DNA of 5,128 nucleotides. It comes from VHBM01 sp052386635 (GTDB lineage Archaea; Thermoproteota; Nitrososphaeria; Nitrososphaerales; Nitrosopumilaceae). Numbering within the stretch: position 1 is the first letter of the stretch; every line of letters begins with the position of its first letter. The stretch covers positions 1-5,128 of the forward strand of contig JBQTJY010000149.1 in the NCBI GenBank assembly GCA_052386635.1, written 5' to 3'. Below are positions 1 to 4,330 of this stretch, piece by piece. A program made the position numbers and the translations under genes. The notes beneath the pieces were generated by a model. The model was given only the letters and a program-made list of their open reading frames with translations, ran no database searches and was not told where the DNA came from.

Positions 1-15
1 CTCTGCCACCTCACC
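1..15 (-). tRNA. Possible 5' end of a class II (Ser-type) tRNA, truncated by the window edge
   Basis: Read on the minus strand, positions 15 to 1 give GGTGAGGTGGCAGAG. This fits tRNA numbering 1-15: a seven-base acceptor strand, T8, a G10-C11-A12-G13 D-stem strand, then the conserved A14 and purine 15. The acceptor strand GGTGAGG and the following TG match my recollection of bacterial tRNA-Ser starts, so Ser is the first guess, but the anticodon lies outside the window. An AT-rich TTTAAT element about 30 bases upstream on the same strand (near 42-47) could be the TATA box. Only 15 bases are present, so chance similarity cannot be excluded. Confidence 0.4.
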
Positions 16-55
16 GTAGTCAGAAAAACAACTTGACAACAATTAAACTCTTAGA

Positions 56-277
56 TTATAATTTTGCAAATGGCTTTGCTGCTAGTTTGATATCTTCTGC
101 CTTGATAGTTTTTCTTCCAGCATGAACAGACATTTCGACTGCGCTTTTAGCTATGTTAGTGGCAACCTCTTCAAGTATTCGCCTTAATTCATCAGCTGAT
201 TCATCACTGACACGTTCTGCACCAGATTTTTTTAAGATCCTGTACATAGCTGATAACCCAAGCTCGGATGATTTCAT
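56..277 (-). CDS. Archaeal histone (single histone fold, tailless)
   Basis: A 73-residue DNA-packaging protein that should dimerise and wrap chromosomal DNA. It contains only the histone fold: helix 1 around residues 3-18, loop 1 with the AERVSDES segment (20-27, R22 being the minor-groove arginine seen in HMfB-type histones), the long helix 2 (about 28-52), and loop 2/helix 3 with HAGRKTIKAEDIKLA (52-66). The last two segments match methanogen histones almost residue for residue. Length is standard (HMfB-type histones have about 70 residues). I chose the ATG at 277 because it begins directly at helix 1; an in-frame TTG at 298 would add seven residues with no counterpart in the family. Downstream on the minus strand a TTTTT tract (24-28) may be a terminator. 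It is divergent from tatD. The family assignment is very secure; which chromatin genes it works with cannot be told from here. Confidence 0.96.
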   Translation of the reverse strand: MKSSELGLSAMYRILKKSGAERVSDESADELRRILEEVATNIAKSAVEMSVHAGRKTIKAEDIKLAAKPFAKL

Positions 278-340
278 CAAAAGAGTCTTTAAAACCAACG
301 ATAAAAAACTTTGAGTAAAAAATAACCACCTTAGAATCGA

Positions 341-346
341 TTTATA
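341..346. promoter_or_regulatory. TATA-like box shared by the divergent histone and tatD genes
   Basis: TTTATA on the plus strand reads TATAAA on the minus strand, so one element could serve both directions. Counting about 25 bases, the plus-strand start would fall near 370, ten bases before the tatD ATG. The minus-strand start would fall near 317, about 40 bases before the histone ATG. An 8-base palindrome AATCGATT (335-342) overlaps it. The fit is good for tatD and looser for the histone gene, which may use another AT-rich element. Confidence 0.4.
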
Positions 347-379
347 CAGACTAATTCCCTTAGGTAATTACGAAAAATC

Positions 380-1135
380 ATGAGCTGGTTAGTAGACTCT
401 CATATCCATTTATCAGATCCCTTTTATGAAAAAGAAATAGCTCTTATCATTAACGGCATGCAAAAAATGCAGATCAAAGGATGCTGTGTTTCTGTAGACT
501 ATACGACCTCAATCAGAACGCTTGAGCTTTCCAAAAAAAGTAACCTGATACTACCATTTATTGGAATCCACCCCCAAATGGCTAACCAAGAAATTGAGCC
601 AGTACTGGAATTAATTAGTCAAAATTCAGATAAATTGGCAGGAATAGGGGAAATTGGATTAGATAGAACCTACGTTAATACAACCGAAGATTTTGAAAGG
701 CAAGAACATGTTTTTAGACAATTTTTATCACACGCAGAAAAACTAGAAAAGCCAATTTCAATTCATTCAAGAAAAACACTTGATGAAATTTACCAAATTC
801 TTCCATCCTATTCTCTGAAAGGGGTACTATTCCACTGGTTTGATGGGAACAAACAACAACTAAAAAAAGCAATGGATAATGGATTTTACGTATCATATGG
901 ACCTGTCATAGTATATGCAAAGGACAAACAAGTTTTATTGGAAAACACAGATGAAGATAAAATACTAGTTGAGACAGACGGACCAGTAATATTTGCAAAA
1001 TGTTTTGGACTAAAACCAGCACAACTTAGTTTTATACCAAGTGTTGTTTTTTGTGCCTCAAAGATACTAAGAAAACCATATGATGAGATGTTAAAAATTT
1101 TAGAAAAAAATTCAGATGTGTATCTTGGCATATAG
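380..1135 (+). CDS. TatD-family metal-dependent hydrolase (putative DNase)
   Basis: A 251-residue TIM-barrel metallohydrolase. The family's metal ligands are all visible: D6-S-H8-I-H10 at the first strand, GIHP (62-65), GEIGLD (90-95, bridging E91), SIHSR (127-131, H129), FHWFDG (151-156, H152) and VETDGP (197-202, catalytic D200). Length is close to the usual 250-270 residues. TatD proteins are generally described as Mg-dependent 3'-5' exonucleases acting on DNA or RNA, but many archaeal members are uncharacterised, so the substrate is inferred. After GEIGLD the sequence continues RTYV rather than the more usual YH/YY-type continuation, which marks an archaeal subgroup. The ATG at 380 places DSHIHL near the N terminus, as expected. 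The stop lies just before the eS17 promoter, so the two genes are adjacent but eS17 probably has its own transcript. Confidence 0.9.
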   Translation: MSWLVDSHIHLSDPFYEKEIALIINGMQKMQIKGCCVSVDYTTSIRTLELSKKSNLILPFIGIHPQMANQEIEPVLELISQNSDKLAGIGEIGLDRTYVNTTEDFERQEHVFRQFLSHAEKLEKPISIHSRKTLDEIYQILPSYSLKGVLFHWFDGNKQQLKKAMDNGFYVSYGPVIVYAKDKQVLLENTDEDKILVETDGPVIFAKCFGLKPAQLSFIPSVVFCASKILRKPYDEMLKILEKNSDVYLGI

Positions 1136-1136
1136 G

Positions 1137-1145
1137 TATAAAAAA
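1137..1145 (+). promoter_or_regulatory. TATA box of the eS17 gene (leaderless)
   Basis: TATAAAAAA begins two bases after the tatD stop codon and is centred about 26 bases before the GTG at 1167. That is the spacing at which archaeal transcription starts, so the mRNA should begin at or within a few bases of the start codon. No Shine-Dalgarno sequence is needed or seen. Confidence 0.65.
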
Positions 1146-1166
1146 CCCACCTTGATAAGCTGATGA

Positions 1167-1424
1167 GTGGATAGAATCAAAAGACTTGCGCTAGATCTTC
1201 TCAAAAACCACAAAGATAGATTTGGAACAGATTTTGCAGAAAACAAAAAAGCATTAGAACAAGTTTCTGTAATTCGCTCTAAAGGCTTGAAAAATGAATT
1301 AGCAGGTTATCTAACTAAATGTATTAAACGTGAGCTTGAGGAGATTGAAAGCGAAAAACAAGAATTAACCCAAACAGTTGAAGCTGTAGAATCTGAACCC
1401 ATCTCAGAAGAAATTGCCAGTTAA
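1167..1424 (+). CDS. rps17e: Small-subunit ribosomal protein eS17
   Basis: An 85-residue ribosomal protein of the archaeal/eukaryotic eS17 family, part of the 30S subunit. Residues 4-55 align along their length with eukaryotic S17: an N-terminal basic helix (IKRLALDLL), the DF-x-x-NKK segment (22-28), then VIRSKGLKNELAGYLTK (35-51), matching IIPSKKLRNKIAGYVT of human S17. The start must be the GTG at 1167: the preceding in-frame codon is TGA and the ATG at 1163 is out of frame with an early stop. The tail from residue 56 to 85 is strongly acidic (11 glutamates in 30 residues), unlike the basic core and unusual for a ribosomal protein. The next gene begins 49 bases downstream on the same strand. 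Confidence 0.93.
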   Translation: MDRIKRLALDLLKNHKDRFGTDFAENKKALEQVSVIRSKGLKNELAGYLTKCIKRELEEIESEKQELTQTVEAVESEPISEEIAS

Positions 1425-1473
1425 GATTTCATAGAATAAGATTAATTTCAAGTTACAGATTAACAAAATTGAA

Positions 1474-2241
1474 TTGATTACAGTCAAACTGTTTGGTGGC
1501 GCAAAAAAAACTTTTTCAACTGACCAAATTATCGTAAATCAAGACGATCTGACAATTCAAGAACTGCTTAATTTTTTGGTAAAAAATAAACCAAAAAATA
1601 CGAATGATCTTGATACAAACAATCTTCTTGTGGCAATTAATGGGGTTGATTCCTCTACACTAGGTGGTTTTTCAGCCAAATTAAAGGCAAATGACATTGT
1701 TAGCATAATACCAATAATCCATGGAGGTTCAGCTCGAACCAAGTTTCTCGTAGATAATAAAATAGTAGAGATCTTTGCGATAAAAAAACAGGGATCTAAT
1801 ATCAAATTTCTTGACGAATTAAGGAAAAAATTTCCAAATATTGTAATTCAAGGTATATCTCCAAATTTTATACTTGGCCAAAGTCATGTAAAAAAAATAA
1901 TTCTATTATCGCTTTATGCCAAGAAAAATAACATTTTGCTTTCAAAGAAGCTTGAAACCGATATAATTACGAGGTTTGCAGGAACAAACCAAATCATTCA
2001 AGCAATAAAGATTGTAGGAGTAAAAAATAACGAAGATTTTGTAATAATTGCTATTGGTAAAAAGCTACTTTTAGACAAACTGTATAGCTATCTAAAACCA
2101 TTTTTGACAGAACTTGCAAAAAATAATCAGCCATTTCTTAGAAAAAAATTCAATATATCAAACAAGCAGCTAGACACTGTACTATCAAAGACACCATTAG
2201 AAGATTTACTAACAGAAAGAGCAGCAGTATTATTCAGATAA
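1474..2241 (+). CDS. MoaD/ThiS-like ubiquitin-fold domain fused to KEOPS subunit Cgi121
   Basis: A 255-residue two-domain protein. Residues 1-85 look like a MoaD/ThiS beta-grasp domain: strand ITVKLFGGAKK, helix LTIQELLNFL (26-35), then NLLVAINGVDS (50-60) and the family's closing pattern NDIVSIIPIIHGG (73-85), ending in Gly84-Gly85. Residues 88-255 look like Cgi121: RFAGTNQIIQAIKIVG (167-182) corresponds to its conserved R-x-AGTxQI-x-x-AI-x-x-x-G segment, and LTERAAVL (246-253) to its C-terminal helix. Cgi121 recruits tRNA to KEOPS, which makes t6A at A37; MoaD-like proteins carry sulfur or are conjugated through a C-terminal Gly-Gly. Here the Gly-Gly is internal, followed by Ser-Ala-Arg. 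The TTG at 1474 is chosen because it begins at the first beta strand; upstream codons are open to 1432 but offer no ATG, GTG or TTG in frame. An AT-rich stretch near 1437-1448 may be its promoter. The 3' end overlaps the opposite gene. The Cgi121 assignment is strong and the MoaD domain is likely; function of the fusion is inferred. Confidence 0.85.
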   Translation: MITVKLFGGAKKTFSTDQIIVNQDDLTIQELLNFLVKNKPKNTNDLDTNNLLVAINGVDSSTLGGFSAKLKANDIVSIIPIIHGGSARTKFLVDNKIVEIFAIKKQGSNIKFLDELRKKFPNIVIQGISPNFILGQSHVKKIILLSLYAKKNNILLSKKLETDIITRFAGTNQIIQAIKIVGVKNNEDFVIIAIGKKLLLDKLYSYLKPFLTELAKNNQPFLRKKFNISNKQLDTVLSKTPLEDLLTERAAVLFR

Positions 2242-2751
2242 TCCGCGTTTTACTTTCTGTACGCTGATAATCGAACTCTCTTTTACCACAGAGACGCCAC
2301 TTTTGTTCCCAAGTATTTCAACTAATAATATCCAGTCTGGGTTTTCCATTGATACCTTATTTTGTAGGTCTTTTGCGATCTCTGTTATGATTTCCTTTGA
2401 AGAAATGTTCGAGTTTCGTTTTTCTACAACTATCTTAAAGCTTTCATGTTCTTGAATCACGCCTGTTAGTTTTTTCATTTCAGATGCAATTGCATCAATG
2501 TCCGTTGTTGAGAGTCCTTGTATTGGAATTATTCTAAGCGAATATCTTACCAACCATGGTTCCTCATCAAGGATTTGTTTAATTTTTCTTAAAACAGACT
2601 CATATCCTATCGATGTTTTTACAGTAAGTATTCCTGACAAATCTGTAATTGTAATTTCAGGAGTTTTATCTCCTAATTCATCTAGAATCTTTTTTATTTC
2701 ATTTTGTGCTTCTTCTTCAAAATTTCTTGAGCAGGTGACAATTAGATTCAA
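2230..2751 (-). CDS. THUMP-domain protein, Tan1-like tRNA acetylation factor
   Basis: A 173-residue protein resembling the archaeal THUMP/Tan1 family (COG1818 type). Residues 1-70 form the N-terminal ferredoxin-like part, starting NLIVTCSRNFEEEAQNEI, typical of these proteins. The THUMP part covers about 72-165, with FKIVVEKRNSNIS (105-117), a helix SKEIITEIAKDLQNKV (118-133) and the hallmark NPDWILLVEILGNKSGVSVV (137-156). Yeast Tan1 is the RNA-binding partner needed for N4-acetylcytidine at position 12 of tRNA-Ser and tRNA-Leu; archaeal homologues are presumed to act in tRNA acetylation. No catalytic domain is present, so it should need a separate acetyltransferase, not seen here. The TTG start at 2751 overlaps the stop of the upstream sua5 gene in TTGA, implying translational coupling. 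The 3' end runs 12 bases into the convergent Cgi121 gene. Confidence 0.87.
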   Translation of the reverse strand: MNLIVTCSRNFEEEAQNEIKKILDELGDKTPEITITDLSGILTVKTSIGYESVLRKIKQILDEEPWLVRYSLRIIPIQGLSTTDIDAIASEMKKLTGVIQEHESFKIVVEKRNSNISSKEIITEIAKDLQNKVSMENPDWILLVEILGNKSGVSVVKESSIISVQKVKRGLSE

Positions 2752-3347
2752 AACAGTTTCATAATCTCCGTTTTTGAGACAGCTCCTTCCCTATGAATTA
2801 CTAATTTACCATCATCTACTTCAACAATGGTTGATTCACCTGAGCTGGATATTGTTCCACCATCAACAAAGATGTCATATCCAGATATGCTCTCAAGACA
2901 ATCATTAGCATTTGTAAATGAGCGCATGCCTGAGATGTTTGCACTTGTTCCAACAAGAATCTTGCATTCTTTTAATAGTGATAATGTACAGCTGTTGCTT
3001 GGAACTCGTACAGCTATTTTGTCTTGAACATTCATAGATTTTCTGATTTTTTCATCTTTTAATCTTAAAACCAAGGTAACCTGACCTGGCCAAAATTTTT
3101 CTGCAATTTTATTTGATTTTTCATCAAATACTACAATGTCTGAAAGTGCCTCTTTTGAATATGCAAGAACTGGAAATAATTTAGCAGATTCTCTTTTTTT
3201 AATTTTATAAATTTTTTTAATGGCTTTTGTGTTGTAAGGATCACAACCAAGACCATAAACAGTATCTGTTGGAAAAACAACCACTCCTCCATTGCGAATA
3301 GATCTTGCTGCAATCTCTATGCCTTTTTTATCACAGGAAACTTGCAT
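2748..3347 (-). CDS. L-threonylcarbamoyladenylate synthase (YrdC/Sua5 family)
   Basis: A 199-residue YrdC-domain enzyme that makes threonylcarbamoyl-AMP from threonine, bicarbonate and ATP, the activated intermediate used by KEOPS to form t6A at A37 of ANN-decoding tRNAs. Family motifs in order: PTDTVYGLGCDP (26-37), the basic KIKKRESAK (48-56) of the nucleotide site, FWPGQVTLVL (85-94), AVRVPS (112-117), GTSANISG (133-140), GGTISSSGESTIVEV (163-177) and IHREGAV (184-190). It ends soon after the YrdC domain and lacks the extra C-terminal domain of long Sua5 proteins, so it is the short TsaC/YrdC form. In the LFPVL segment (57-61) Leu-Phe replaces the more common Arg/Lys-Pro. The ATG at 3347 lies about 28 bases from an AT-rich promoter element, consistent with a leaderless or near-leaderless mRNA. 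It is the first gene of a two-gene operon with the THUMP gene. Confidence 0.94.
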   Translation of the reverse strand: MQVSCDKKGIEIAARSIRNGGVVVFPTDTVYGLGCDPYNTKAIKKIYKIKKRESAKLFPVLAYSKEALSDIVVFDEKSNKIAEKFWPGQVTLVLRLKDEKIRKSMNVQDKIAVRVPSNSCTLSLLKECKILVGTSANISGMRSFTNANDCLESISGYDIFVDGGTISSSGESTIVEVDDGKLVIHREGAVSKTEIMKLF

Positions 3348-3367
3348 GTACTTTATGTGCTACTATC

Positions 3368-3382
3368 TTGAATAATAATCAA
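3368..3382. promoter_or_regulatory. Compact bidirectional promoter between sua5 and the YjbQ gene
   Basis: Only 50 bases separate the two divergent ATG codons (3347 minus, 3398 plus). The AT-rich core AATAATAATC (3371-3380), flanked by TTGA (3368-3371) and TCAA (3379-3382), sits near the middle. It is centred 28 bases from one start and 23 from the other, so both mRNAs are predicted to be leaderless or nearly so. Neither side shows a convincing Shine-Dalgarno sequence. Whether one or two TATA boxes operate here is not resolvable by eye. Confidence 0.5.
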
Positions 3383-3397
3383 ATTACGGTAAAAGTC

Positions 3398-3817
3398 ATG
3401 GCTGTAACTACAAAAACAATTACAATAAAATCAAAAGGAGAAAATGACATAATAGACATAACTCAAGATGTTGCAAAAACTGTCCAAGAATCAAAAATCA
3501 GAAATGGCAGTGTAACATTGTTTGTCTCAGGTTCTACTGCATCACTAACAACAATCGAATATGAACCAGGATTAGTCAAGGATTTTCCAAAAATGCTTGC
3601 AAGAATAGCTCCACATGATATAGAGTATGATCATGAAAAAATGTGGCATGATGGAAACGGTCATTCACATGTCAAGGCATCATTATTAGGACCATCGCTG
3701 ACAATACCCTTCAAAGATAATCAACTGTTGCTTGGAACATGGCAGCAAATTGTCTTTGTAGAGCTTGATACTAGAAGTAGAGCACGAAATCTTGTAGTGC
3801 AGATACTGGGAGAGTAG
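3398..3817 (+). CDS. YjbQ/UPF0047-family protein (secondary thiamine-phosphate synthase type)
   Basis: A 139-residue member of the YjbQ (UPF0047) family, usual length about 130-140. Visible signatures are the central SGSTASLTTIEYEPG (44-58), HDIEYDHEKMWHDGNGHSHVKASLLGPS (73-100) with its cluster of histidines (H73, H79, H84, H89, H91), and LLGTWQQIVFVELDTRSRAR (111-130), nearly invariant in the family. Bacterial YjbQ has weak thiamine-phosphate synthase activity that rescues thiE mutants; the main physiological reaction is not established, and nothing here proves a thiamine role. The conserved His residues suggest a metal or phosphate site. The ATG at 3398 is chosen because it matches the family's N terminus and the promoter spacing; the frame remains open upstream to an ATG at 3305, but that extension lies inside the divergent sua5 gene. 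Confidence 0.9.
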   Translation: MAVTTKTITIKSKGENDIIDITQDVAKTVQESKIRNGSVTLFVSGSTASLTTIEYEPGLVKDFPKMLARIAPHDIEYDHEKMWHDGNGHSHVKASLLGPSLTIPFKDNQLLLGTWQQIVFVELDTRSRARNLVVQILGE

Positions 3818-3822
3818 GAAAA

Positions 3823-3834
3823 TTATTTTTATAA
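3823..3834 (+). promoter_or_regulatory. TATA box for the 22-codon ORF, doubling as a T-rich terminator for the YjbQ gene
   Basis: The tract TTATTTTTATAA starts six bases after the YjbQ stop codon. Its TTTATAA part (3828-3834) is centred exactly 25 bases before the ATG at 3856, the expected leaderless distance. The preceding T run is also what archaeal RNA polymerase uses to terminate, so one tract may end one transcript and start the next. Confidence 0.55.
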
Positions 3835-3855
3835 CAAAAATCTCATAAAACAACC

Positions 3856-3924
3856 ATGTCTGCAGAACCAGACTTTGAAGATAACGATTTTGAAGATGAC
3901 TTTGATGATGATCTAGATGATTAA
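3856..3924 (+). CDS. Predicted 22-residue highly acidic leaderless protein
   Basis: A short reading frame beginning MSAEPDFED and ending DDDLDD. Thirteen of 22 residues are acidic (ten Asp, three Glu) and none is basic. The hydrophobic residues F7, F12, F16 and L20 recur every four to five positions, so a helix with one hydrophobic stripe on an otherwise negative surface is possible. The DNA has an internal near-repeat of 15 bases (3871-3885 and 3886-3900, two mismatches) encoding DFEDN then DFEDD. Support for it being real: a TATA box exactly 25 bases upstream, an ATG start, and a position in the only gap between two genes. Its TAA stop shares TTAA with the stop of the convergent regulator. 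I recognise no family. Acidic aromatic peptides can mimic DNA or bind histones or other basic proteins, but that is only a suggestion. It could also be a transcribed leader or a chance ORF. Confidence 0.55.
   Translation: MSAEPDFEDNDFEDDFDDDLDD
3871..3900 (+). repeat. Two-copy 15-base tandem repeat inside the acidic ORF
   Basis: GACTTTGAAGATAAC is followed directly by GATTTTGAAGATGAC, two mismatches in 15, both third-position or single-residue changes. It encodes DFEDN-DFEDD and continues into the degenerate TTTGATGATGAT, suggesting growth of the acidic ORF by codon-phase duplication. Confidence 0.7.
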
Positions 3925-4208
3925 ATGGTCAGACCGAAATTATCTGCAAATTTACTAAATGTCTGATATGCAACAAGAAATTCTCTTCCAGATTGGCTAA
4001 TTTTGTATTTGCAGGCACTTTTAGAATCAACCTGTTCTAAGAGTCCTTGCGATACAAGTGTGCCAAGTATTTTTGAAATTCTTACATGAGAAATGTTTGC
4101 TTTTCTAATCAGGTAAGTAACACTGGCACCATTTTCATCAGGTGCATCATCTCTTGCGGTTATGAGTATTTCTCCAACTATCTTCATATGTGTTCTATAG
4201 GCTGACAC
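3921..4208 (-). CDS. Small winged helix-turn-helix protein (HTH_45-like), putative transcription regulator
   Basis: A 95-residue protein that is essentially one winged-helix domain, of the type abundant in Thaumarchaeota. Helix 1 is YRTHMKIVGEILITAR (4-19), then ASVTYLIRKAN (28-38), a turn, the likely recognition helix SHVRISKILGTLVSQGLLEQ (40-59), a beta wing KYKISQSGREFL (67-78) and a C-terminal helix (79-91) that may dimerise. No ligand-binding or membrane segment is present. The start is the GTG at 4208; an internal ATG at 4187 would cut helix 1. Upstream lies AGGAG (4220-4224), 11 bases from the GTG, a possible Shine-Dalgarno. A TATA-like CTATAAC (4241-4247) would start transcription near 4218, too close to include that whole site, so a more upstream promoter may be used. 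Target genes are unknown; neighbours are an acidic mini-ORF and a membrane protein. Confidence 0.85.
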   Translation of the reverse strand: MSAYRTHMKIVGEILITARDDAPDENGASVTYLIRKANISHVRISKILGTLVSQGLLEQVDSKSACKYKISQSGREFLVAYQTFSKFADNFGLTI

Positions 4209-4330
4209 GACCTTTTCTTCTCCTGTTTTCGAATATGATAGTTATAGGATATTTTTCAATATACTATTAAGATAAAAGATTTTGACAATGAAATTTGTCT
4301 TCTTCGTGCCTAGGTTCACGCATAAAATAC
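4209..4330. other. Intergenic region between the membrane-protein gene and the winged-helix gene
   Basis: It carries the presumed promoter and AGGAG site of the winged-helix gene (minus strand, 4220-4260). An imperfect inverted repeat around CCTAGG (4305-4320, outer arms CGTG and CACG) lies just beyond the membrane-protein stop and could be a weak terminator or protein-binding site. Short frames on both strands here have no supporting promoter or composition. Confidence 0.4.

Noticed and set aside
278..298. TTG start adding seven residues to the histone
   Set aside because: Archaeal histones begin directly at helix 1; the ATG at 277 gives the standard length.
714..1131. Antisense frames of 60 and 81 codons opposite tatD
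   Set aside because: They lie wholly opposite a gene with all its catalytic motifs and show no domain of their own.
1557..1805. An 82-codon antisense frame opposite the MoaD domain
   Set aside because: No recognisable family; explained by codon bias of the real gene on the other strand.
2498..3027. Plus-strand frames of 88 and 66 codons opposite the THUMP and sua5 genes
   Set aside because: Both are antisense to well-supported genes and have no motif or promoter.
3305..3397. A 31-codon N-terminal extension of the YjbQ gene from an upstream ATG
   Set aside because: It lies inside the opposite sua5 gene and its promoter, has no family counterpart, and the ATG at 3398 fits both the family N terminus and the leaderless promoter distance.
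4305..4320. Imperfect inverted repeat around CCTAGG downstream of the membrane-protein gene
   Set aside because: The outer stem has only four base pairs with a two-base asymmetry; too weak to call a terminator or operator.
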